A DNA stretch of 64,000 nucleotides from Acephala macrosclerotiorum. Its lineage: Eukaryota > Ascomycota > Leotiomycetes > Helotiales > Mollisiaceae. Each line of letters opens with the position of its first letter. Within the stretch, counting starts at the first letter, position 1. The translations under genes and the position numbers were made by a program. The stretch spans positions 35,089 to 99,088 of the forward strand of contig MU119408.1 in assembly GCA_014904845.1 (NCBI GenBank), read 5' to 3'. Under the pieces are notes generated by a model. The model made no database searches. It was not told the origin of the DNA and was given only the letters and a program-made list of their open reading frames with translations. Below are positions 1 to 10,098 of the stretch, in pieces.

Positions 1-314
1 TCGTGCAGAGAGTGGTATGAACTGTAAACTGGTTAGTACCGCAAACACCTTGGATTCGGCAAACTTACAAGATGATCATCTGCGGCATCTTGTAATGACA
101 GTCTTCCGACAAGGTCATTGAGATACTGTGGCGGGGGTTGAGATGCTGCAAACTGCTCTGAAGGTATCGACTGCGGGGCAGTTCTATGTCGTGGAGAGTC
201 TCGTTGATGCTGAAGCATTGCACTTGCATCCTTGAAACTCTTATCGCATGTGCACACCACTCGAGTGGCGGTAGCAACCATAACTGATGACATTGTAAAT
301 GAGCTTCCTATCAT
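1..314 (-). CDS. C2H2 zinc-finger protein, N-terminal part (runs off the window)
   Basis: Reads leftward from ATG at 314 (a second ATG at 293 is equally possible). Early in the protein is a C-x-C-x12-H-x6-H pattern with the Phe and Leu spacing of a C2H2 zinc finger (CTCDKSF...LQHQRDSPRH), followed by a Ser/Pro/Gln-rich linker. The reading frame appears to stop at 33, but a good intron explains this: donor GTAAGT at 68, branch TACTAAC, acceptor TTTACAG ending at 22, 47 nt in all. Exon 1 is 69-314 (82 codons, phase 0) and exon 2 continues open through 21-1 and out of the window. C2H2 fingers usually bind nucleic acid, but one finger is too little to name a function. Confidence is good for a real gene and modest for its role. 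Confidence 0.6.
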
Positions 315-2659
315 CCATCATCAAATAAGGAAATGAAGGTGCTGAACTTCTTATCATGAATGAGCGAATCGAGATAGGGCATTGGCTGAGAAGCGACATG
401 CAATGCGAAGTAACACGAGGCACCGGAAGCGGCAGCAAGCATGATGCACTTCAATGAACTTAGCTGATTCGACGCGACTCCAGCACGAGACTTCGGCGAT
501 CAGTCAATCCGAGAGTTGTTTCGTTTGAGAAGGTATGATGGGTAGAAGGGAAGGAGTATGAGGTTACCACAAGTGACATTGATATTGAAACTTTAGTATT
601 AGTGAGATTCGTTATTCGTATTCACAAATCTGCAGCTTTCTTCATATATTATGATGCCAAAAAATTTCCAGGTCGCAAAATTGTATGCCACACTACCCCT
701 CATTGCCTCTTCATCGTACAGCCTAGTGGACGACTACTAGCGCCTCACAAATTCCTTCAAGAAGCCTGAAATCTTCCCCATAACAATGAAAAGAGCGATA
801 TCGCTCGGCTTCCAAATAATATCCGTTTGAAAATGATTCGTAATAATAACTCCTGATTCTGTCGCCGCAAGTAGTAGGTGTGGAAAGGAGAGAAGGAGCA
901 AAGAGACATACCGAGAAATTGAAGGTCGGAAGAAATACTATCTCTAATGTATGGAGTCCTCGCTAAAAAGGTCCCCATACTGTAACGTACTACTCTTCAA
1001 TCGCCAACACGTTGATGTGGTTGGTGATGTCCTCGACCCAACTCGAAATCACCTTTCTGTAGCAGTGCTTGACACGGCGTCGCCTCTTCAGTGGATAGAG
1101 TAACCGTTTGCACTCCCTGCAGTGCAGAAATAGAAGTTATTATAGTGATGCTCAAAGTAGAAATTACGACTGCCACTTGGCCTAGGAGGAGTCCGTGTTG
1201 ATAGAGCTATTGTTGGCTCCGCGATTTCATCCAAGGAATAAATCTTTGGGGTGTCGTCGCTGAACCGACTAGGATCTGTCTTGATGGATGTCATGATGTC
1301 AATTTGACACTGACGCTATCGTCGCCCGTTGTCTGTTCGAGCTTTTTCCCTGGAGGATTATATGGATTGGTTCGAGTAGTAGAAAGCCTAGAGGCTTACG
1401 CAGGGGTATGTTGTGAAACTGTCCCACCATGACATCTAGCATACGATGAATCGGGATGGTTGGCTATGACTCGTTGGCATTTCTCTGGAGTGGACAAAAG
1501 TGGAGCTTGGCACAGAGCTGCTCGCGTGGTGTACTGGTAGTAAGTACACTAGCTAGCTGGTGCCACTCTGCGCACCTCTTTGCCGTGGTTTCTGACAACG
1601 CTATATATCCTATGGAAATAATGATCCGCGTCAGGAATGGTCTGAAGAGAGTAAGCCTACTACCTGTTGAACGGAATAGACGAGAAGAATTCGCATCAGA
1701 ATAAACTAAGTTCAGTCTCGGTTTCTTGTCAGACTTTATTTCATATACGCCATCACCCGGACTCTCAATATCATGGTATAGGACTGGATCTTCGAGAGCC
1801 TTGATGATTTCGTGTAGCAGCTAAGCAGCTACGAGACGTGGCCACGGGGCGTGACGCCAATAGAAGTATATTCGAGAGGGGCCCAGTCTGACGAAGCTTA
1901 GTTTCGAGGAGAGCCTAGATGAGGGTTGGAAGACGAGGGCGAGACTGAGGCAGTGGTATAGTTGACGCTTTCGGGTTCTAACCAAATCCAGGAATAAAGT
2001 CGTGTCTCAGAAGATTGAAATGCAGCAAAGTAAAAAGTTGTAGATATACGCACAACCAAGCAGACATGTGATAATCTCCATCTTGACCCCAATGACGACT
2101 TTTGGGAGCGGTCGCCTGAGTTGTCCCGACTGTCCCGATTGTCCGATCGTTAGGCATAGCGCTCAACGATAGCCAGACGGTTCGGAAAATGCCCCTTTGA
2201 CAGAATTTGTTCCACCCAGGCAGCCTCTTCGATCAAAGAGTCAAAATGCCAAATGAATCACCACCGCCCAGTTAGAGAGTGCGTACCCCACATCGACGAG
2301 GATTTGACAAGTATTTGACCACGTTTTGAGCCTAGCTGGCCGGAGTCTCCAATCGGGAACAAGTTTACCCCAGAGTCTGAGCATCCGCTTTCTAGATCGA
2401 GATAGGATTCTTCATCGATTTAGAGCGGCACATATTGGCAGGCTGATGATGAAACTCTCGACTTCTTGACGTTGCTGTCCAACTCAAACACACAACAGAC
2501 AGAGAGACAGATAAATTTCAACTTCACCTTTTCTTCTGGACTCGTCTTTCTTGCCAATTGAAACATTCACGGATTTTGGCTTCTACTTCAGAGATCAAAT
2601 GATAGATTCGAGTGGCGGAGATGGTCGTTGTACCATGGTCCAAATGACTGGAAACCCGG
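315..2659. other. Mostly intergenic stretch with one possible coding remnant
   Basis: I see no convincing complete gene here. The short open frames have no family resemblance and poor splice context. The one stretch that looks partly coding, 990-1294 on the minus strand, is listed separately. Confidence 0.5.
990..1294 (-). pseudogene. Possible decayed coding remnant, unknown product
   Basis: An ATG at 1294 opens a 68-codon hydrophilic frame. After a possible acceptor (TGCAG ending at 1117), a second frame is open from about 1115 to a TAG at 990-992 and reads like real protein, with a very basic segment (KRRRRVKHCYRK) followed by an amphipathic stretch. I could not find a donor that joins the two parts in phase, and no family is recognisable. 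It may be an eroded gene or a misread intergenic region. Confidence 0.22.
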
Positions 2660-3102
2660 ATGTCTACCGAACACGTTGATCTCGAAGCTCTTTCTAATGC
2701 AATCATTCAGATGGCAGAGAATTGTGATAACGGACATCCGAACGCTTACTGCGCCGAATCAGGTTGATGAAGTAGATGAGGGTTTGGGGTTTCGGCGACC
2801 TACCGTAATATCGATATCTGACTCAAACACATTACACAGCTATTGCTTTACCATTGGTCGCGGAGGATACATCATTCTGCTGGAAAGAAACGCATACATA
2901 TTGTGGCTGTCGTCGAGGGTATCTGTTTCACGAAGGCTTCCAGCGGATCATCGTAGTCGCTGGCGAGAGGTCGTCTTCTGGTCATCTGCATAACCAGGTT
3001 GCTGAAACTGTGCGGTGGTACAACGGACATCCGAAGGAGGGCTGGGGTTGCTGCGGTCGACGAGAAGAACACTGTGGAGTTGAAACTGAGACTGTTAAGT
3101 GA
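2660..3102 (+). CDS. Small cysteine-containing hypothetical protein, two exons
   Basis: Predicted 121-residue protein from ATG at 2660. Exon 1 is 2660-2762, the intron 2763-2839 (77 nt, weak GTTGAT donor, TTACACAG acceptor) and exon 2 2840-3102; phases match (34 codons +1, then +2). The joined protein has eight or nine Cys scattered in GHP/CG-containing segments: NGHPNAYC, then THTYCGCRRG, then YNGHPKEGWGCCGRREEHCG. The first and last share an NGHP core, so the protein may carry a degenerate internal repeat. No signal peptide or membrane segment is visible. I recognise no family. Exon 2 is open across its whole length and reads in one frame, which supports a gene; the weak donor lowers confidence. 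Confidence 0.42.
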
Positions 3103-3338
3103 AGTGAAGAATTACAGTAATTTGACCTCGAGGACTTTCAGGCCAACATGCACTAGCGTCTCGCTTAACCTTAATGTCCCCTTGAAGCGGCACCAGGTCT
3201 CGCGCCACTAAGAAGAAAAAAAAGGAGGCTGCGACCCAATTCAAGACCGCTTCCACAACACCACAACGTATCTGAATATATCAAAAAGTACAAAAAGAAT
3301 GTATCCAGGTAACCCTGGGGACATGAACTCTAGAGAAA

Positions 3339-3424
3339 CTCTCTGACGGGGAGTCGAACCCCGATCTCCCGCGCTTTGCCATGTTAATGACAAGCGGAAA
3401 TCATGACCGTTAGACCATCAAAGA
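3339..3424 (-). tRNA. tRNA-Asp (anticodon GTC) with a 14-nt intron
   Basis: The minus strand folds as a full cloverleaf. The acceptor stem TCTTTGA pairs with TCAGAGA with one G-U pair, discriminator G. The T arm is GGGGTTCGACTCCCC. The anticodon stem CCGC/GCGG holds loop TTGTCAC, with the anticodon complement at 3389-3391. The 14-nt intron (3374-3387) lies one base 3' of the anticodon, the canonical position for eukaryotic nuclear tRNA introns. Mature length would be 72 nt before CCA addition. Confidence 0.93.
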
Positions 3425-4398
3425 TGTTATGGATTGCTGCTTAGATGGACTTGATATTATTATTCAAATCTATATTGCTTTTCACGGTGAGTGTGGGAAA
3501 GTGGGGTAAGCTGTCGGCTAGTAGACCAATAAGGGCTTGCTATCAATAGGTAGTGGCTTTTATTATGGGGCGGGGTGATAGAAAGATGACGACTCTTTCT
3601 TCCTTCTTCCTTTCTTTCATGGGGGCAAGCCCCCAACCCCCCAGATTCACTGCACTCGAGAGTAACTCTTGTAATATATCTTGGGCTTGCGTAAAAAAGA
3701 TTTTATTTATTTCTCAAGTTGGAGGAATTATCTTAAAGTGTTTCATGACTTTGAATGGAAATAAACCCTGTTTTGTCAGTTGAGAACCCGTATTCAGGTG
3801 TTGGTGGAGAGTGCACTGAGACAGTGATCAATGTGGAATGAGGCCTCACGCTCGATCGAGCATCGGCTCATATGGATTGTCTCAGCTGGACTGGATGCAC
3901 TAGTGAATTCACTTTATTAAGGGAACATTCCCACTTAGCTAGATGTGCAGATTAGACATCACAATACCACTCCTTTTGCCCTCTCAACTGATATGTTTAC
4001 AAGTCTGCCTGCCGTTAATGATAGATTATAAATTTTCTATTAAAGTTTCTTTCTCGTGAATTCATGAGAGATCCTTTTCCCTTACCTCAATTAAAAGCTC
4101 AGCAAGTAATGAGAGCCTTGGAAACTCAACTCGCGAGGGACAGCTTCACAGAAGCACTTCTCATTTCACAAAATTTAAAATGATTCACACATAAGAGAAG
4201 AGACGGAGGTATATCGTTTAGCATGCATTTCATTTCCAGGCAGACCAATTCAGTCCGCAAGGCCAATTCATGCAGGCCTTAAGCGATCTGACGTTCTCAC
4301 TAGTACCATGCCAATCGCACGTACCAGCGACGGCTTCATCAACTATCCACCCAAATCACAAACTTCCTAGAATACCTCTCCCTTCGCCTGCCTCGGCC
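3425..4398. other. Intergenic region holding a solo LTR
   Basis: Apart from the solo LTR at 3774-3993, I see no gene between the tRNA and the BTB-like gene. The open frame at 3553-3783 has no recognisable content and runs into the LTR. Confidence 0.5.
3774..3993 (+). mobile_element. Solo LTR (copy A), 220 bp, with 5-bp target duplication
   Basis: The element begins TGTCAGTTGAG and ends CTCAACTGATA, the short inverted ends typical of an LTR; the terminal CA has become TA, as RIP would do. It is flanked on both sides by TGTTT (3769-3773 and 3994-3998), a 5-bp target-site duplication. A second copy lies at 10890-11115 in the opposite orientation, roughly 80-95% similar depending on segment. No internal retrotransposon domain is attached to either copy, so both look like products of LTR-LTR recombination. 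Confidence 0.8.
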
Positions 4399-5469
4399 CT
4401 AAACATCCTGAAGATAGCGCTTTTGAAATTTCCAAGGAGCTTGCTGACAGTTGCAGACCTCCTCTCTGACAGTATCGGTCAATCCCACTATATTCTTGGA
4501 CTTCTTCGGCGTACTTCGAGTCATTGGCTTGCCCGACTTGTCAACTCTGCCTGTCTTGACTTTGTCCATATTGCTCGGTCTGAATGAATGACGCGCGGAA
4601 GCTTGTTCCTCTGCCCGCGGGCATTTCTTCAGGCCTTTCTCCTCCTTGACACACGGCCAAGTCTCCTTCTTATACTTTTGCAAAGCTTGGATGAGCGGTC
4701 CATCAATAGCTGGATCGAGACCAAGGACACCTTGACCGAACATTGTCTTAACTACATCTCGACCACCACCACCAAATTCCAGGTTCCAGAACATAGCTGC
4801 GTCGAAGTAAAGTTGACGCAGGGGAGCCTTTGAGGGCAGTACCGAGAAAATCTTGCGGAATTCATCCTTCAGCTCTGGGACGAATTTGCGACCTTGGAGA
4901 TTGTCCTTCACCGTCGAGGTGACTGCATTGGCGAAGTGGGCGCTACCGAGGATGTCGGCGAGAAGGTAGGCGTCAATGTGAGAGGAATTGATTTGGGCAT
5001 TTGTATAGACTGCAGTATCAATCCATGAAACAAATGAGTGAAAAGACTCCCATAATGGTGCCAGGTACTCTTCCGAGCCTGTACCGACCAGTACCTGAAA
5101 GTCGTATCTAGGTCTCTCATCGCCCTCTTCGAAATCGACGACGTGGGGGATACGAGAACCGATATTGGCATTGAGGAGCAGCCGACTTTGGGGAATGTTG
5201 ATTTCAGAAGTCTCATTATTGGACGTGACATGGTAGACGATTATGAGCTGTTCAGCTTTCGATCTAGGACACGTAAGTAACATAGTGTAGAAGTTGATGG
5301 GTATAACAAACTTGAAGCTCGGCTTGTGGTCTTCAAAGCCCTTCGGGAGGCACTTAGTCAAGTCATCATCCACTTTGGAGCTATTGCTTGGGAGCTTTTC
5401 AAAGTCCATGTCGGGAGGAGAAACTTTTCGGGTTCGGGGTTTCCTGTTCATGAATGGTAGTGTAGGCAT
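4399..5469 (-). CDS. BTB/POZ-like domain protein
   Basis: Single-exon 356-residue protein from ATG at 5469. Residues about 45-195 resemble fungal BTB/POZ proteins. The best part is the second half (FVSWIDTAVYT... followed by YLLADILGSAHFANAV), matching the usual helix pattern in which a Phe-Val-x-Trp-Leu strand precedes a Tyr-x-Leu-Ala-Asp-x-Leu helix. The N-terminal strand region is poorly conserved. The C-terminal 90 residues are Lys/Arg-rich with several Cys and low complexity. BTB domains mediate protein-protein contacts, often as adaptors for cullin-3 ligases or in regulators; no partner domain is visible. Divergent from the next gene to the right, with about 500 bp between the two starts and stops. 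Confidence 0.72.
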   Translation of the reverse strand: MPTLPFMNRKPRTRKVSPPDMDFEKLPSNSSKVDDDLTKCLPKGFEDHKPSFKFVIPINFYTMLLTCPRSKAEQLIIVYHVTSNNETSEINIPQSRLLLNANIGSRIPHVVDFEEGDERPRYDFQVLVGTGSEEYLAPLWESFHSFVSWIDTAVYTNAQINSSHIDAYLLADILGSAHFANAVTSTVKDNLQGRKFVPELKDEFRKIFSVLPSKAPLRQLYFDAAMFWNLEFGGGGRDVVKTMFGQGVLGLDPAIDGPLIQALQKYKKETWPCVKEEKGLKKCPRAEEQASARHSFRPSNMDKVKTGRVDKSGKPMTRSTPKKSKNIVGLTDTVREEVCNCQQAPWKFQKRYLQDV

Positions 5470-5987
5470 GCCGATCTAAGGGTAAATTGAGGTCAGGAAG
5501 ATGAGTGGCGATTGTGGAAGGTAAGAGAAGAGGCGAAGAGGCGGGACTGAGTTGAGGTTGACAAGATCGAAATTGGTTGAAAGTGAAAGCCAAGATGTGG
5601 TCAAGGTTGAACTTAAACTCAAGCTGACAAGATCGACTGAGGTTGAGGAAGTAAGATAATTGAAAGTTCACAAGCGAAAAGCTACCACCCACAGGTTGCA
5701 TACTGGCACACAAGCAGTCAACTTCGCTACAGCAGGGGGATTTCCAGTCACTAATACCGAAATCGAGAGGTGGCTGCAGCTTCGAACAGGACAAAAGTCA
5801 AATTACATGCATTTATCTCGCCTCTTCCACTTGGAAGATCACTGCGGGAAAGGGGCTCTCGAACTAGCACTTGTGATGGAGCAGATTTAGGTCAAAAAAG
5901 CCTACGGCCGAAACGTTCCAGACGTCTTTCGTACACCACACAGCATGTCTGCAAATATCTTTCCTGCATATTTCCAGCATATCTCAC

Positions 5988-6677
5988 TCAATCAATCTCC
6001 CCTCTCCTCCTCCTACCTTCTTCCCACAACTCATCATATTTATCCCTCTTTCTACTCTGTGGCGGCCTTTCACTCCTGCTCCTTCCGGCCTCGTGCCCTC
6101 CAATACCACCCAGCAACGCGCCACCCAAAGTCCCCAGACCAGGGAATATGGCATCCCCAATCACACTGCCGCCAAAGGCTCCTAAAAACGTATTCCGACT
6201 GCTATGAGCTCTCTTCCTTGGCTGCCTTGACCGTTCTAAATCTCGATCCTGAGAACTATCTCTATCTCGAGAATGACTGCGATGGCGGTGGTGGTAATGT
6301 TGTGGAGGCTCTGAGATTGATCTTCTTCGCCGCAGATGTTCGTCTTCGGAAGAAGATTCGTCGTCCGAGTCGTATTCATCATCGAAACGGACTTTTTGGG
6401 GAGGATGTCGTACTTCGGGTAGTTGAGGGTATTGTGGGTTTTGAGGAGGGTAGTAGTTGTGAGGCTGGACTGGCTGTATGTGTGGATATGGTGGTGCTTG
6501 AGGATTGCACGGTTGCAGTTGTTGATGATGATTCGGTTTGTAGTCTGCAGGATTAAATTGAGGCTGGGGGACTTGTGGTGGGGTTGCCCAAGGCTGATAT
6601 GGAGGAGGAGGGTAATTTGGTGCCTCCTCTTGTTGACTTGGCTGGTTGAAGCTATTGTAGTAGTCCTGTGCTGCCAT
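5988..6677 (-). CDS. Glycine-zipper protein with proline-rich N terminus
   Basis: Single-exon 229-residue protein starting at ATG 6677. Residues 1-90 are rich in Pro, Gln, Tyr and Asn (PPPPYQPW, HPHIQPVQPH-type runs). Residues about 95-160 carry an acidic patch (DEYDSDDESSSEDE) followed by Arg/Ser-rich, SR-like sequence. Residues about 162-195 form a glycine zipper, with repeated G-x3-G spacing and two short hydrophobic segments (FLGAFGGSVIGDAIF, LGTLGGALLGGIGG). The end is highly charged. Glycine-zipper segments usually pack into or against membranes; the charged flanks fit a cytosolic protein with a membrane-inserting hairpin. Fungal proteins of this layout are common but poorly characterised. 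Confidence 0.7.
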   Translation of the reverse strand: MAAQDYYNSFNQPSQQEEAPNYPPPPYQPWATPPQVPQPQFNPADYKPNHHQQLQPCNPQAPPYPHIQPVQPHNYYPPQNPQYPQLPEVRHPPQKVRFDDEYDSDDESSSEDEHLRRRRSISEPPQHYHHRHRSHSRDRDSSQDRDLERSRQPRKRAHSSRNTFLGAFGGSVIGDAIFPGLGTLGGALLGGIGGHEAGRSRSERPPQSRKRDKYDELWEEGRRRRGEID

Positions 6678-7762
6678 CTTTGCGGAGATCAGATGTTCAA
6701 CAATGAGTGCAATGAGAGATGCCTTGCCTTCGATAATAGATATAAAGAGTGGCGTAAGAGAGAGAGATCTGACCTTCTGACCCCGCGAACAGGATTACCT
6801 CACCTTGCATAGAGTCGTCGAAGTATTATGCTCACGTCATCGATAGCTGAACTGCAGTGCCGAGCAGCGACGGGATTCTTGGTAGAAACCCAGCAGGGCA
6901 CATGCTCCAAAGAGCAAGCCGGTCGATCCGGGTCGGCATTAGCATTTCTTGACATTTTATAGATTCGTGTTATTGGAGCAGAGAAGGCAAGAAAGCGCCC
7001 GAGAAGTGAGGGCCATCGGTTAGTCGGAGACGCTAACCCAATTTCTAGTGCCTTGGTAGAACGCCCGTAGAACTCTGGGCACCTTGACCCTCAACCCTTC
7101 TTCAACCCAGAACGCTCAGTCTCACACATTTCGATTTCATCAATCCTTCTTGCAGATACATATTCTTTAGTCAAGATTTGCCCTTGCTTTTCTCAAATGC
7201 AAATCGAGATGAATCTTTTCAGTGATATGATGAGTCGACGGAGTCGGCCGCTGTGCTACGTCCTTGTTCGATTATCTTGGGCTTTGCTTCAACACACTTC
7301 TTTGATGAGCTCTCTTTTTATATGCATTCAAATCATTTGTTATTCCTCCTCTGCCTCAGCACCTTCTCTTGTCACGTGTAAGTCACGTGGACATTTCCTC
7401 GAGTATTGTATGCTTCATCAAGGTCGAGAAGGACGTTAAATCCTTCGACTGCATTTCAGCTACGCCCAAAAATCAAGCTTATTTCAATACTGTCACTCCC
7501 GTGTTGTTACTGGAAGGCATTCAAACAGCCTGCTCGGCATGGCCGTGTGCAGGCTTCAGCATACCTTATTTTTGCGCCTCAAAAGATGTTTTAGGGCTGA
7601 TTTACCAATCAACCCCTGCGAAGAAAGTTATTTGAGACCTATCGCGGGAGTATGAACTTCAGACAACACATAATGTGGAGGCATCGTCATCTACAAATAC
7701 TACTTGTTTGGATGCTGGCCGACACAAAGTGCCTGGTTTGTGAGTAGCAGTAGATCAAAATC
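6678..7762. other. Intergenic region upstream of the P450 gene
   Basis: No supported gene. Open frames at 7197-7635 overlap one another in three frames without splice logic or family resemblance. A CACGTG-containing stretch lies near 7377-7390, but its role is unknown. Confidence 0.4.
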
Positions 7763-9882
7763 ATGTTCACTTATGTCTTCGTCGCTGTTGGCGGTCTGGT
7801 GCTGTTTTGGTGCTCGCAAAAATGGGCATCGCTGAATCGCAATATTGCTGCTGCAAAAGCTTCAGGGCTTCCGTATCGTATATCTTGTTCGTGAGATTTC
7901 ATGTCTTCCCAATCCTTTTGATAGCTTTATACTCGACTAACTCCTCTAGTTATTAGTGGTATTCCTGGGTACCTCTGGATAGCGACTCACAATCTCTTTC
8001 TCGGACCACTCCATGCGTTCAAACCTTCGCGAAAATGGCTTTGGCCCAAGTGAGTACCAATTCTCGTTCTCGATTCACATTGTTAACAAGCTTCTAGGCT
8101 CATCCATGTCCATCGAAGTTGGTATTACCCTCAGGAAATGCGACAGAGTCTTGGCGAGGTTTATCTCATCGTCAGCCCTACCCAGATATTCATGGGCTGC
8201 AGCAATGCAGAAGCCAATTTACAGTTGACTAGTCGCCGTCTCGACTTCGCCAAACCCGTGGAGATATATGCTATTGTAGATATCTTTGGGACTTCCCTTC
8301 TCACTACTGAAGGAGAGGAATGGAAAAGGCATCGCAAGATTGTCGCTCCGGCATTTTCAGAGAAGAGCAACACTGTAGTGTGGAAGGAGACCTCGCGACA
8401 GACGGATGGTATGGTCGGTGTTTGGTCCAAGCTTGACGGGAATGAACCTGGCAGCATGAAAGTCAAGGACACTGCTCCGTACACGGCGACTATGGCACTG
8501 CACGTCATTTGCGCAGCTGGATTCGGGGTGAGGCAGTTGTGGGATGGAGAAGATGAAGGCCAGCTTGGAACAAATACCGTCCCTGGGTTCAACACCTCGA
8601 AGCTCATTCGTGGGCATACCTTGACTTTCAAGGACTCGTTGAACACATTGTTGGATGGAATTATCTGGTTGGCGATATTCCCGGTGTCGCTGCTGAGTAT
8701 GTGTTTCTCGTCGTTTGCTTCGTCTCTACTAACATATCACAGAAAAGTCGCCTTTTGAGCTACATAAGAAGCTGCTTCGAGCATTCTTCGAATGCACAGA
8801 TTACTTTACAGAGCTATCGGAATACAAGCTACAGCAGATCGAGCGTGGAGAGAAATCGGAAGCAGGAACGATGGATATCATGGGTAAATCAAACCATCCT
8901 TTCTTGCACACAAAATCTTACCTCTTCAGGTCCGCTCGTCAAAGCATCCGAGAGAACCCCAGATGATTCAAAAGGCCTCTACCTCACCAAACAAGAAATG
9001 ATAGCCGACTCCTGGATCACCCTCTTCGCAGGCCATGAAACATCAGCCAACATCACCCATTATTGCCTTCTCTTTCTCGCCATCGAACTTGCCAAGCAAT
9101 CTAAGCTCCAACAAGACCTCGATTCCATAATCGGCACTCGACCCTCATCAGAATGGACATACGAAACTGACCTCAACCGAATCTGGCATAGCATGATTGG
9201 GGCAACTATCAACGAAACCCTACGTCTCATGCCACCTTTGATCGATGTTCCGAAAATCGTGCGCACCACACCTCAACCCTTGGCTTTTGACGGGAAGAAA
9301 GTTACTGTGCCTGCAGATACGATTATCCACATCAGTTGTGTGGGCGCACATCGGAATCCAAGATACTGGCCTCATAGTCCGAGCAAGCTCTCGTCCAAAG
9401 AGCATGATCTGGACGATTGGGTTCCAGAGCGCTGGCTACAATCTTCACCTACGACAGCTCCGCCAATTCCAAAGGAGCCCCTTCCCGCAGAAAGTTCGGG
9501 CGAGAACACAACCTCATTCGACACCCCTTCTTCCACGACCTCAACGCTCCACATCCCACCTATCGGTGCCTTCCTCCCCTTCTCTCTTGGTGCACGTGCC
9601 TGTCCCGCTAAGCGCTTCGCACAAGTCGAGATCACCGCCACACTTGCTACCATCTTCTCCAAATATACCTGTGAGCTGGATGTCAGCGAATGGGCTTCAG
9701 ATGCTCAGCTTCAGAGGATGGATAAGTATGGGAAGAGGAAAGTGTATGGGAAAGCGATGGGCAAAGCGAGGGAACTGATTAGGAAGAGCGAGAGCGAGAT
9801 TTTCCTGTCTATGACTGGGAGGTATGTGCCGGTTCGATTTTTCACGAGGGGAGAGGGGAAGTTTGAGGGTGTGTTTGCTTGA
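7763..9882 (+). CDS. Cytochrome P450 monooxygenase, five exons
   Basis: Predicted protein of about 638 residues. Exons: 7763 to about 7886, 7950-8049, 8098-8696, 8743-8883 and 8930-9882. Introns 2-4 are clean (GTGAGT, GTATGT with TACTAAC, GTAAAT). Intron 1 is ambiguous: either 7887-7949 or 7891-7956 keeps frame. The N terminus has a hydrophobic anchor (FVAVGGLVLFW), as in microsomal P450s. Later landmarks are WKRHRK (C helix), AGHETS (I-helix oxygen-activation motif), NETLRL (ExxR of the K helix), a PERW motif and the haem loop FSLGARACPAKRFA with the Cys ligand. The residue two after the Cys is Ala instead of the usual Gly. The substrate cannot be deduced. An insert rich in Pro, Ser and Thr precedes the haem loop and accounts for the extra length. 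No lesion seen, so likely functional. Confidence 0.88.
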
Positions 9883-10098
9883 GGGATTTTTGTGATTTTA
9901 TAAAGTGCGTGAAAACAGATTGCTTAAGTTGAAAGAGAATCCACGCTCTTACGCCCATTACATCCACCGAGTTACATTGCGTCTAAATGATAGTTTAAAA
10001 ACATCGCATGTGTTCTGTCATCAATCTGCTCTGTCCTTCAAGTCTCGGAATTCTGCTTGCAAACTAACTACTTTCAAATGGGGGGAAATGTTCGCAAT

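Noticed and set aside
7197..7635. Overlapping ORFs upstream of the P450
   Set aside because: Three frames compete over the same bases without splice sites, family features or a clear codon pattern.
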